64,000 nt of DNA from Pezicula radicicola. Its lineage: Eukaryota; Ascomycota; Leotiomycetes; Helotiales; Dermateaceae. This document shows, piece after piece, positions 37,292 through 48,841 of the stretch. The translations under genes and the position numbers were made by a program. Under the pieces are notes generated by a model. That model was given only the letters and a program-made list of their open reading frames with translations. It did no database searches and was not told where the DNA came from. The stretch lies in the NCBI GenBank assembly GCA_003008705.1, contig PDUO01000003.1:1930793-1994792 (forward strand), read 5' to 3'. The stretch's first letter is position 1, and each line of letters opens with the position of its first letter.

Positions 37292-39238
37292 CTATATCTT
37301 AGCTCTCCTGGTCTTCTCAGCTTCCTTGACTGCTGCAGCTTTCAGTACCCTCCTTAGAATCTTCCCACTTGCACTCTTAGGAATCTCGTCTACAAATTTC
37401 ACTCCGCCACGAAGCTTCTTGTGAGAAGCTACTCTCCCAGCTAACCACTCCATAATTTCTACCTCGAACCTTTTGTCCCCCTCAACACCTTGGGCAGGCA
37501 CGACATATGCTCTGGGAACTTCGGTTCCCTGCCCTTCCTCGTAGATACCGATCACAGCGCAATCGTCGATTTTGGGATGCCTTAACAAGAGCCCCTCCAA
37601 TTCCGCTGGCGGGACTTGGAAACCTACAAGGCAGTCAGAAGAGATGCTAAGATTTAGACGTAGGTTTACTCTGGACCTTTGTATTTAATCAACTCCTTTA
37701 TACGGTCTGTGATGAAGAAATTCCCTTCGCTATCTTGTCGACCAATATCACCGGTTTTGAAATAGCCGTCTGTCGTCAGCGCGTTTTTGGTTCCCTCTAC
37801 ATTGTTGAGGTAGCCCAGGAAAATGTTCGGTCCTTTTATCCAGAGCTCGCCGGTTTCACCTACCGGTACCTCCACTTCCTCCGCACTCATATATTTGGCG
37901 GTCTGATTCGGTAGAAGACGTCCAACACTGCCCATTGTTGTATGCCAATCCCGCCACAGCTGGCAATGCGTTGCTGGACTAGTTTCGCTGAGTCCATAGC
38001 CTTGTCTGATTGGAACCTTCAGCCTCTCGTGCATTGCCTCGATAAGCTCGTTTGACAAAGGAGCTGCTCCGCTGGTTAGCATGCGAAGTGTACTTAAATC
38101 ATATTTATCGATAACTGGGTTCTTCGAAAGTTGCAATACGATCGGCGGAACAACATATGAAACCGTAATCTTGTGGGATTGCACGAGAGCGCACCAAGAT
38201 TCGAGATTAAACTTGGCCATCACGACTAAGGTGATGCCAAAGTAGATTGCCTGATGTATCATGCTGGTCAAGCCTAGAGGAGCGGTGAGTATCGAATCAT
38301 GTAAATTGGTGTCACATACGAGAGTATCAAAATACTCCCTTTAAGTATATGTCCTGGGGGGAATTACCATAGATGTGGAAGAATGGCAAGAAAGCTAAAA
38401 TCTTGTCATCTCCCCATCTCAAATTCTCTACAGTCTTCATCATTAGCAAATTGGAAACAATGTTGTAATGGCTAAGCATGACCTATTTCGTTATCAGTCG
38501 CCATTGAGCAATCATAAATACCGAAGACCGTGCACGGCTTTCATGCAAACTACACCAACAGTAAATTGGGTAAAAGAACAGAGACGACTTACGCCTTTTG
38601 GGTGACCAGTAGTGCCACTCGAGTAAACCAGAAATGCAAGATTTCTTTTTGGATCCAATAATGTCTTCTGTTGCAGTTCAGCGTTCGAGGTTAGTTCAAA
38701 ATCCAAGAAATGCTTAAATCGATTGCTTGGATCTCTTTTGTCGCCCATCAAAATGATCCTGTTATAGGGCAGCCCGATTTTATCTGCCGCTGCTTGTACA
38801 ACATTCAGAAGCGACCATTGAGTGATCACTGCTCTTGCGCCGACATCCTTCAGCTGGAAAGCTAGCTCTTGAACTGTATACCCAGGATTTGCAGGGGATA
38901 TGGTTCCGCCTGCCCAGTGCGTCCCCCATATCACCGAAGGAGTGTCGATAGCATTTGGGGAGAAGATGACCAGAACTTCACCCCTTTGCCAGTTCCAGTG
39001 CTCTTTGAGACTCTTGCCGAATGCCAGGGCTGTGTTCTTAACTTGCGAGTAGGTATATGATCGAAGAGTTAGCGAGTCACGGTATATTACTACATTGTGT
39101 TGATTAGTTTTGGCTTGTGTAGCTGTAGTAGAACGAACCAGTGTCATCCGGAAATTCTTTGTTCTTTCGCCCAAACAAAAACTCCCACAGATCGACATCG
39201 GGAATATCAAGCTCCGGAAATGATGATTTGATTGGCAT
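37292..39238 (-). CDS. 4-coumarate-CoA ligase-like acyl-CoA synthetase (ANL superfamily)
   Basis: ATP-dependent enzyme forming acyl-adenylate then acyl-CoA from an aromatic or medium-chain acid. Several exons; starts MPIKSSFPELDIPDVDLWEF at 39238 and ends KTRRAKI at 37292. The order of motifs is canonical: SPNAIDTPSVIWG, the P-loop YSSGTTGHPKGV, FHIYG before the LTSMIHQ exon, TSGAAPLS, YGLSETSPATHC, GELWIKGPNIFLGY, TGDIG, ITDRIKELIKYKG, FQVPPAELEG and the C-terminal catalytic lysine in PKSASGKILRR. About 560 aa expected. No clear PTS1 tripeptide; the end AKI is only weakly like one. It is divergent from a zinc-cluster regulator (634-bp gap) and could activate a side-chain acid of an aromatic substrate for the acyl-CoA dehydrogenase at the right edge (inference). 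Confidence 0.93.
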
Positions 39239-39871
39239 CTTACAGCTCTCGTTTCTGGTAGCAGGAACGGCCAAAAGTATAAACAATTCTCGAACAGTGG
39301 CTTTTTGAATTAGAAAATCAGCATAGAAGGACGATCTTTACTCACTAAGGGTACGGTTAATAAAAAGAGGACACAAGCCTATAAGACATTTCAGATCACC
39401 CAGAAAGCATACGCTATCTCGATTCAAGATTGGCTCTACAAATTTCCGAACACCCTCGGGAGTGGTTGCTGGGCGGATAAGGCCGACGCAGCCGAGGCCA
39501 AAATGCACTTTCAATGTACTGTAGTAGATACGGAACGCCGTAAATTATCTAGATCACTCACTCACTATCTACCTTGCCTTGCCTTGCCTTGTCAACTGTA
39601 GGAAGTTGGAACCACATCTTCCATAATACCCCTGTGGCATAACTTCTAGACCATTTTTGAGATAAAGCAAAGAGTACGTCATCTGTGCTAATTCGTCGAC
39701 TATCGCCTCACCAGACTTCGACATCGGGCCTTATCTCATAATTATATTGTACTATACCCCACCGTGTAACTCATACATGTTGAATTTAACAAGGTAGGTA
39801 ATCCTGGGGCGTAATCACAAGCTGCTCCTCCAGACACTGCTCGGTCACTGCCAGCAGAACATCCCAGGGGC
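39239..39871. promoter_or_regulatory. Divergent promoter region, CoA ligase / zinc-cluster regulator
   Basis: 633 bp between two divergent start codons. Contains a small (CCTTG)4 repeat at about 39,572-39,591 and tcac-type repeats just before it. No defined operator identified. Confidence 0.5.
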
Positions 39872-42654
39872 ATGGCCACCATCGAGGTTCTGAGTGCCGA
39901 CTTATCACCTTCATCCGAGTCTCTGGAGCGAGCGTTGAGCAAGAAAGGGTCATTAAATCCTCGCAAGAATCATGTCAAGAAGAGGGCAGTGGAAGCATGC
40001 GGCTCATGTAGGAAGCGTAAAGTACGTTGCGACGCTGTGGATAGTGGGTATCCATGCACAAATTGCAAGATGGCCGACATTTTTTGCTTTTTTGTTAAGA
40101 GCAAGAGACACAAGTAAGTCAGGAGCCGCTCTGTATGGGGTTTGGGAGCGATTATCTAACACCTGCAGAAAAATCCTAGAGGAAAAGTCATGGCTTGAGG
40201 ACAACCATGAGGTTGCAGCAGATGCTCCTAACCTCGATCAACCGCAGGGAGTTTGTGACGCCCCTGAGAGCAATTTTAGGGACGTCATCGATGGTATACT
40301 TAATGTTGATCATTCATTATATCAACCGTTGAACCTTTCAGAGGTCGATAAGAAACTTTTGGAGTACGGGATTCGTAAGCTATGACTATATCTCTGTAAT
40401 GGTAATGTCGATATTCGCTGACGGCACCACAGACGGCTCACAGCATCAGGAGAGCAATTCGCAGAACCATGGGAGCTGTACAGACCTATCAGATCCAGTA
40501 AGTGGAATAAAGACCCTGTTGTTGGGTTGGTTTGCTGATGTTTAGGTCTTTTCGCGTTGTGATAATCTCTCGCTGCAAACAGTGGCCGATCCTGCCCTTG
40601 CGATTCAGTCCGGCTTAGAGGAGTCGATTATGTCATTGGTGCAGCTTCCTTCAGATCCGGCAAACTACGTACCTTCTTTCTTGAAAAGTCCGTCTAATTG
40701 CCTGACACAAGATGGGTTTGACTATCTGTGGAAAAAAGGTGCACTTTCCATACCTGAAACGGTGCTTCGGAACGAGCTGTTACGGAGCTACATTGACCAT
40801 GTCCACGGATATATGCCAATACTCGATCTCCCTGAATTTCTTAGGATTCTTGATCGAGGGGACGGCGAGACAGAAAAGTTGAGCTTGTTGTTATTTCAAT
40901 GCGTTATGTTTACGGGAACGGCGTATGTTGACCTCCGTCATTTGATAGATGGTGGTTTTCCAACGAGGAAGCTCGCACGCAAGGCTCTCTTCAAGAAAGC
41001 AAGGGTGAGTCTGCTTAGTTGAATCAATTGGTCTATGTTACTAAGCGCCACAGTTATTGTACGATTTGGACTATGAGAATGATCCCGTCTCTATCGTCCA
41101 ATCACTTCTTCTGATGACATTCTGGTGCGAGACTCCTGACGACCAGAAAGATCTATGGTACTGGATGGGCCTGGCTTGTTCTACATCTCTTGGACTTGGG
41201 CTTCACAACGATCCCGCCAAATCGGAACTGAATATTAAAAGAGGCCGTCTATTGAAGCGAATAGGCTGGTCTTGCTTCATGCGTGATCAAGTTGTGGCTC
41301 TAGGAGTGCAGCGACCCCCACACATAAGCTTCAAAGAGCATAATTTACCAATGCTTATAGTGGAAGACTTTGATATCATGGCTGTACCAGTCAGCGATAT
41401 AAACTGGGTGGCTTGGGATTCCAAATACCTCCAGGATCTCGCAATTATGTGCATCGAAAAAGCAAAGATATGTTTCATTGTCAACCGTATCATAATTACG
41501 CAATACTATGTGCCCTATCAAAGCAAAGCACACCTGATATCAGCGGGCAGTATTACTCATATGAACATTCTGTTGCCCAAAAGGGGCAATATGAACTCCG
41601 AGGAGGTTATCACATGCGATAAACAGCTACAGGAGTGGTATGCAACCCGCCCTGAAGAAGTAAAGTATAGGGCTTCACCTGAGATAATCTTGTCTACCAG
41701 AGAGGGTTCAATTACGGTCCATCGGGCAATTCTGGAGATGCTCTACTTTACAGCAATCAGCGCTCTACACCGTCCTCAGCTTCTTGTTCCTGGAGAACCT
41801 CCCGTGAAGCGGGAGGCATCCAGAAATATGGTGCAGCAGGTAGCCAGGAAGACTACTGCAATTTCATGGGAACTGAATCGACTTGGTCTTGTTCGCTATC
41901 TCCCAAGCTATGGCAGCACTGTGATTCTACCAGCTATTGTGACACATCTTGTCGGAGTAAGATCTGGAGATATTATCGCCAAGCAAGAGAGCTTTGAGGG
42001 CTTCTGCACTTGTATGGCAGTCATGCAGCGGTTGCGGTACATTTACAATGGCGCAGATGTTATCACCGCACTTCTCCAGTCTGCGATTAACAAGGCAGCT
42101 TCGGTTGAGTCTGAAAATGCGCAATCCGGACCAGGAGCAAAAGAATTATCGCAGTTCCTAAATGAGAGCAGCCCCAAAATTCATTTAGCCATGGGGCTGA
42201 CCCAAGACAGACAAAGAGGACTGGAGAATTCCGAGGAGTATTCGCCGCTCCTTTCATCAGGCATATTGGACGTGGTCAATGAGGTCTATGGCCATAAGAC
42301 GGGCGGGCAAGCCCGGATACAGAGTACAAACAGTAGCCAAAGTAAGCAATCCCTTCTTTATTCGAGATTTCTGACTTTTGCTAATACCGATCTTAAGACA
42401 GTCTTGGGGTTAACAGCGTTCCCATTGCCAGTTCCGATTCGTCAGTACCTTTTCCTCCCTCTATAGACATCCGTGATGGCCAGATGTCAGAGGATTCGAG
42501 TCGCTCAGGTACTAGTCTAAGTCTAGTGCGCGTCATGAGAGAGATTGACAACGTACCTTGGGGCGAGACACCCATTGACGCATTTAGTGAAACTTTCGGG
42601 GACTTACTCTCGGACATTGAAAGCTCTTACAACGACTGCGCCATAATGTTTTGA
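39872..42654 (+). CDS. Zn2Cys6 fungal transcription factor
   Basis: Regulator with an N-terminal binuclear zinc cluster: C43, C46, C53, C62, C65 and C72, in ACGSCRKRKVRC then YPCTNCKMADIFC. A fungal-specific transcription factor domain follows (YIDHVHGYMPILDLPEFLRI, LLLFQCVMFTGTAYV, then SIVQSLLLMTFWCETPDD and LGLHNDP). At least six exons. The last, after an intron starting near 42,341, ends YNDCAIMF at 42654. It resembles cutinase transcription factor 1 beta-type regulators. Divergent from the CoA ligase and followed by another regulator, it is a good candidate pathway activator for the surrounding catabolic genes. Exact internal splice sites in 40.1-40.6 kb were not all resolved. Confidence 0.9.
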
Positions 42655-43119
42655 AAAACTCCTTACAAGACGGAATTATTCGAATTGTTGTATTCAATTA
42701 TAATCTTATTCTATAGGATGTGAATTTGTAAAGATCCTTCCAGTTACTTACCTACATTACTACATAGCGGTCTTAGTAGCCTTTATCCCGCTATATTTGA
42801 ATCACTAACTGCTGAGCAAGTCGATGGTTAATCCTGTTCCTCGCTTCCGTACGTGAGCCCGCTTAAGTGAGTGGTGGCGTAAGTGGGCAATGTCTGGTTC
42901 TAACACCCCGCTTTTCACATACTCGTAGCCATAGCCGACCTCACATATTATTAGCCGTCCAGGAATTCCGGACCGGACCAATTCACTCCTTTACTCCCAC
43001 CCTCAACTCCACTTTAGTCCTGCTACACAACTTCATTCGAGGTCCTCCACCTCCACTCTGAGAACACTGCGGCTCCATGTGGGCAGTTCCGTTGGACAAC
43101 TCGCTGTAGCTCCAGAACC
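42655..43119. other. Intergenic region, no gene seen
   Basis: 465 bp between two same-strand regulator genes; 3' flank of the first and promoter of the second. Confidence 0.55.
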
Positions 43120-45591
43120 ATGACCGAACCGGTGGAAACGGCACTTCTACCGCATCAGTGTAACCAATGCCCGGCCAGGTACGCCCGCCCGGATCATTTG
43201 CGCCGCCACAAGCTCACCCGTAAGTATCTGAATCAATCAAACTGTTCCACCGTTGACTGCTTGCAATAGACGGGGGCCAAAAGAGCTGCACTTGCGAGTT
43301 CTGTGGTGCTCAATTCCACAGAAGGTGAGCAAGCCAATCTCCATAATATAGATACATCCTTATCCGAGTAGAGATATCCTTCGCCGTCACTATGGCACCT
43401 GTAGGCTGAGGGAAGACCAACCTATCCCCTCATCCTATCCACGAGGACGACGAAAGAAAGCGTGCGACCGATGTGCACAGAACAAGCTAGCATGTGATTT
43501 GGGTCGACCCTGTCAAGCCTGTGAGAGCAAAGGTCTTGTTTGTTCATGGACTCGTGTACAACAGACAAGCAACGAAGTAAACCAGCCGACACAATGCCAA
43601 CCACAAGAATCTGCGGCCGATGTTATGGTGTCATCAACTGCAGAGAGTTCTCCCATGGCTTGCGATGCAGCGGACGCCGCAGCTCCCGAATTCCAAGCAC
43701 CAGGAAATCGAGCACCGACTCCTATAAGCGAGTCATCCAACTTTGCGCTGGAAAACACACCTGTACCATTTCTTGTCAATTTTGTCAGTTCGGAAAATAG
43801 AACATTTGCGGACATCTTTGGGTATTCGAGTAAAGCACCAGAAATCCTTCGACCACGAGCAGGCTCAATTTCGTCCAATCAGCGTTCAAGGGACTTCTCA
43901 GCAGAACGGGCACGTAAGTCATCCCTAAAATTCACATTGGGCACGGCATAACAATGTAAAAAGCTCTCGATCATGGAATATATGGTTTCTCACCCCGGGC
44001 GTCCGGCTCGAGTACCGTGCTGGGTGGATCATTCTTGAACGACATGACCTTGAACGGGCAATACATGGCCGGCCAAGGCTCTGTATCGGATGCTACGTCA
44101 ACTGAAGGCATATCGAGAGACTTATTAGACCCAGACCCTTTGCCCGACCCTACTAAACGACGGCTGAGTGAAATCGTCATGCAGCTGACCGATTTATACA
44201 TTAGTCTGCCAAAAGGGCACCATGCACGTGCACCAAGTGTGCAAATTAAGGATACTGATAAGTTTCTCACTTTGTCGAATTTAAAACTATTTACGCAGAC
44301 TTACTTTCACCACTTTTACCCCCATTGTCCCATCATTCATAGAGCAATGTTCAACTCCAAGACGGCGTCGCTTCATCTCATTCTCGCAGTATGTCTAGGG
44401 GGTGCCTTGTATTCATCACTTCAAGACGTACTCACATGGGGGCAAAGTATCCTGGACCTCGCGGAGGAATATATTTTTCGAAATCATTATCTCGAATGCC
44501 TCAGCAAAGGGAAGTTTAACAGTGACACAAATCCGCAGAATTTCAACGCACACTTGCAGGCTTGTCAGGCGGCGCTCACGATTACATTTCTACAGAATTG
44601 GGAAGGCAGTGAACCTTCTCGCCGTAGAATACGAACGGAGCGATTTGGAGCAATCGTTTCGGTATGTCTAACCTTCCTCAAGGTTGAAAATTTACAACAT
44701 AAGATAGGCAGGAAAACTGACGACTAATAGAGCGCTCGCGCATTACACCTGACGAGCCTGCAAAACCCATGGTTCGTAGCAGAACCATCTCGCGAATTTG
44801 ACTGGCCTGCGTTTCTGGCCCAAGAATCGTGCCTACGGTAAGTTGCCTGGGATGTAATTTTATTTCTACCATTATGGCCTGCCACTTACTCACCAGTGAC
44901 GGAACCAGGGTAATCCACTACATCCTTATCCTTGACGGCGGGTTTTGCATCTTCCACAACTACCCGCCGAGACTGGGTCTCGCGGAAATGACAGCAGACA
45001 TGCCTTGTTCAGAAAAAACATTTGACGCCAGCAGCAGCACAGAGTGCTTGGAAAATGCTCTGAATGAGAGTTCAGTACGACCTCAAGCACTAGGGCCGAT
45101 GCTCAAGCTCCTACTTGCCAAGGACTTCGGAGAAGAGGCTAGGGCCCATTTCCTGAACCTTACAACTCTTCATTTTTTTATTATGATCAATGGTTTGTCG
45201 CCTTCTGTATACCGCCGCATGTTAGATATGACGCTTACATGGCATAGCGCTGCATATCATCATCTGGACGAATCGCACAAATGCCTTCGGCCAAATAGGT
45301 AATGACACGCTAGACGAGGCTCTATGTCGTTGGGAAATGGTTTGGAGAGTACATAGGAAAAGTATTAGGCTGCAGAATTTCAAAAGGTGCGGGTTCGTAA
45401 AAAATGCATATGAATATTGGTGGCTTGCTAAGCTGCTGCTGCATACCTCAACACAGGAATTAGAAATCCAGCGCAGGGGAGGCAACGAAGACTTCGGACG
45501 TGTACTGTTTGAAGACGACAAGATGAATTACATCCGGTCCCTGATGAAGCGTTACTGCGCTTCCGATTTCTTCGAAGATGACACAAGTTAA
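43120..45591 (+). CDS. Dual C2H2 + Zn2Cys6 transcription factor
   Basis: Begins MTEPVETALLPHQ and carries two adjacent finger types. The first C2H2 finger is C14, C17, H30, H34. The second is a C2HC variant, C42, C45, H58, C62, assembled over two introns. A Zn2Cys6 cluster follows, KACDRCAQNKLACDLG then PCQACESKGLVC. A fungal-specific domain is seen further on (HFYPHCPIIHRAMFN, LILAVCLGGALYS, then ALTITFLQNWEG). The C-terminus ends DFFEDDTS at 45591, with at least six introns overall. This C2H2/zinc-cluster combination is a known fungal class. It sits between a zinc-cluster factor and a phenol-hydroxylase-like gene and probably regulates neighbouring genes. Splicing between 43.9 and 45.4 kb is approximate. 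Confidence 0.87.
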
Positions 45592-45897
45592 GAGTCTTTA
45601 CTATCTTGATTGCACAACAATCATGCATGCATGGGTTGTTTGAGCTGCTCGCAACTGAGATTTTTACATGCACGTCCTGGCTCTTAATTTATTGGTGATG
45701 ATCTCATGATCTAGTGATTCCGCAATCTCACTCCCCTAGGAAATGTTGATTGCCGTTCCGGCTTTGGTCGTTGATCAAATACGCGACAAGTGCTGTTATA
45801 TGCTAACTCCTCACCTGCCCACTGCCCACTATCAAATCAAAATTTCCACAACTCGGCTTCCCAGTTCGAGGCAATGTCCCCCCCCCCCCTAAAACAT
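45592..45897. other. Convergent intergenic gap with a 12-bp poly-C run
   Basis: About 300 bp between the stops of the regulator and the flavoprotein hydroxylase. Twelve consecutive C residues lie at 45,878-45,889. The count may be unreliable in sequencing, but it is outside the coding region. Confidence 0.6.
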
Positions 45898-47841
45898 CTA
45901 ATGCCCATTCATAGTAGGCTGATCCAAGCCTAAAATTTTGTCCAGAGCCTTGTCGATCTCATCTGCTGCACCCGAACCCGAGGACCGCCACCCGATAATT
46001 GTGTCTGGTCGAACCAAAATAGCTCCACCGGCCTTGACTTCCTTCAGCTGCGACCAGCAACCACTTGAATCTAGATACTCTTCTTCTTTAACCCCACTGA
46101 ACGGTTCAGTGATCTGAGCAATCCTCAAGCCAACACCTTTCTTTTCAGCGGCCTCTTTTGCAGCCGCTACCCACTCTCCACCCTGACGGTCGGTAATAAG
46201 TAAAAAGTCGCCATTCTGACCCACCAAGTCATGTGTAGACAAACGTTCGCCCTTGCATTCCAACCATACGTGCGGTAGCCTATGGCCAGGTCTTGTAGTG
46301 GGTGTGTATATTTGATGTGTCGGATCCATGGGAGGGGCGTCAGTGCCATCAGGAACGAAAAGCCCTTGATAATAATATAGTCCAAGGTCCATTTCGTGGG
46401 CACCGAATTCAATGACTTGGCTGTTGATGACGTTCTGCAAGGTGGCACGCATGGCTCGTCCGATTTCAGAGTTCTCGTCAAACATGGTTTGGAAGTGTTG
46501 TTTATTATATTCTACTTGTCCTTCTCGGAGCCCAACTGCCGTGTTGATTACAGCGTGGTTTTTCCAGGTGAAGAAAGCCCAGTCGGTGACCTGCTTTCCA
46601 ATTTGGCGGCGCTCCACTTCGTATGAGTCCAGGATGGAAGGGTTGGCTTTGCCTTTAAGCACAAGAGCTATTTTCCAGGCAAAATTATGTACATCTTGTA
46701 CGGCGGTGTTGAGGCCAAGTCCAGTTGTCGGTGGGTGGCGATGAGTGGAATCACCTCCAATGAAAACTCGACCCTTTCTGTATGCATTTGCCAGGACTCT
46801 TTCCAAGACCCAGTTGGCAACACTAATGACCTCCATCTCGAGTTCAGGTAGCTTTAACAAGGTGCGTATACGCCCTTTGACATCCTCCTCAGAGAATGCA
46901 GGCTCCCCAACGTTGGCGCTGAAATGCATCTGCCATTCTTCCGAATGTCTTCCCCACGTCGGGCCCAAGGGCAGCATTGAGCCGCTGCGGAATATTGCAC
47001 CGCTCTCAGGATTTGCAAAGTGAGAGATGCACGTACGATCATCCCAGTGTTGCGACATATCTGCTTTGAAATGTCCAGAGATCATTTGACGGAGCTGCTT
47101 TGGTCCTTCCATCTCTATACCGAGTTTGGGCCCAATTGTCTTGCCACCATCTGCACCAAAAACGTATTGTGCACGATAGGTAGTTTTCTTGCCTTCCACT
47201 CCCTCTACATGAACAAGAACGCTGTCCTTCTCCTGTTCGAAATCAATGACCTTGTGACTGAATAGTATCTTTCCTGGATTATTCCGATCTGCGATTGCAC
47301 GGAAAATGGGCTCAGAACGGAGCAGTGGTAGATTTGATGGCATGAGGGGCGCGTCGCGTCTACATTAAATACCACATGCAGTCAGTTGAAAACCCATCTC
47401 CAAAGAAACTAACAATTCCACTTACTGGTAAACAGTGTGTCTCTCGGTGCCGAATTTACATCCCCATGTATCATGAGTTCCTAGAACCTTACGATCCACA
47501 GGTCCATCCCCACCTAGGGAGGTCTGCCAAACAATCTGGCTCATTTGATAAGGCGGAGTACCCTGGTTAACGATTTCGTCTGCGATTCCATACTGACGGA
47601 ATATCTCCATTGTCCGTTGATTAATGACATGAGCTTTTGGCAGGATTGACGTGCCTGGGTGGCGTTCGAAAAGCATATGGTCGATTTGGAGTTTCGATAA
47701 GAAGATGGATAAAGTGAGGCCACACGCTTGCATACATTAAGTAGCGAACAGTAATCATGTTGTGAGGGCATACGTACAGCCTCCTCCAGCTATCACCACT
47801 GGGGTTTCAATGATGTCCGCATTTTTATTAATGTCACCCAT
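45898..47841 (-). CDS. FAD-dependent aromatic hydroxylase (phenol 2-monooxygenase/PHBH-like)
   Basis: Class A flavoprotein monooxygenase using NAD(P)H and O2 to hydroxylate phenolic rings. Three exons. The first starts MGDINKNADIIETPVVIAGGG at 47841, and the splice completes the FAD motif GGGSCGLTLSIFLSKL. The second carries FERHPGTSILPKAHVINQRT and the third starts near RDAPLMPSNLPLLRSE. The middle shows the DG motif (VFGADGGKTIG) and GGDSTHRHPPTTGLGLN, the second FAD-binding motif. A thioredoxin-like C-terminal domain like that of phenol hydroxylases follows, ending DQPTMNGH at 45898. About 600 aa, normal for this subgroup. It could supply the catechol for the extradiol dioxygenase at 27.5 kb (inference). 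Relatives also act in secondary metabolism, so substrate is open. Confidence 0.93.
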
Positions 47842-48841
47842 GTCGAGAGTCCTGGCAGCGTTCTATTACAAGTGTTGAGGTAGATTTCTGAAAGGAATCA
47901 AAGCTGTATCGGACAAGAACAAATCTTGTTTAAATGGAGAAGGAATGTTATCAAACAAAATCATTTCGTCCATGTGCATGATCGACTGTTCCAAATGAAG
48001 CCACTTCTTGAAGGCTCATTGTGATAAAGGCGAGACATCAGATCGGCATCACAATGTGGGGACGTACGGCGTATGTCGTCGACTTGGCGGCAGGAAATTC
48101 CATCCTGGGTGTTACTCCATCATTATTGCACATCTCGAATTCGGAACTGTGGCACAAGGATGGGTCTTTCTCCAGCTTGAGATAGTACTGCCGGGCATTG
48201 AACGCACAGGGTGTGTGATTGTTGCGTGGGGAACTAACGAGTGGGTGTTTTCCGATGTGCTTCGGCACTTCGTACGATGCTCTCAAGTAATAAACAGAAG
48301 GGTCCTTGGGAGATACCATAATGCGAGACCGCAATTGACTAAAAATGGCCTTGTTCAACATGTAGGTGCAAGGATATCGGGTTGTTTCAAGAAGGGCTGT
48401 GGCTACTCCAAACCTGTCGAAAGCGAGCAGTATTCGTTGATGTAGATCATTAACCCGTGCATAACTACGTTTTTTTTGTAGATTAGTATGTGAATAATGA
48501 TATTCGGAACATCATTTCACGTATAATAATCTCCTGAGCAAATACCATGCCTTCAGAGGTGAATTAGTAAGGCAATTAAGCGTATCTCAATGGTGAGGGG
48601 AACAAATGCTGTACTTCTCAACGTAGTCTTCAGATTTGTTAAATAATTATCACTTCCAATTGCTTCAAAATACAAACTAACGAGCAATACGAACTTATTG
48701 TCTAGAAGAATCTACTGATGATAGCACAAAAAACTCTAGATATCTAGAGAATCAACGACTGAGTTCAAAGATCGAAAGCAACACCAAATTCAGCTACTCA
48801 AGACCTCAGAACACACACGAAGCATTCACATTTTCTCCCTC
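47842..48841. other. Intergenic region with one unrecognised open frame
   Basis: About 1 kb between two minus-strand genes. On the minus strand, 48,038 to about 48,410 stays open and has some coding character (for example FGVATALLETTRYPCTYMLN then SQLRSRIMVSPKDPSVYYL). I do not recognise a family and there is no convincing start, so it may be a decayed exon. The remainder is AT-rich. Confidence 0.4.

Noticed and set aside
43513..43878. 121-codon frame on the minus strand opposite the C2H2/Zn2Cys6 factor
   Set aside because: Overlaps a clearly coding exon with zinc-finger motifs on the plus strand; no features of its own.
46396..47023. Several open frames on the plus strand opposite the aromatic hydroxylase
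   Set aside because: Antisense shadows of a well-supported flavoprotein exon.
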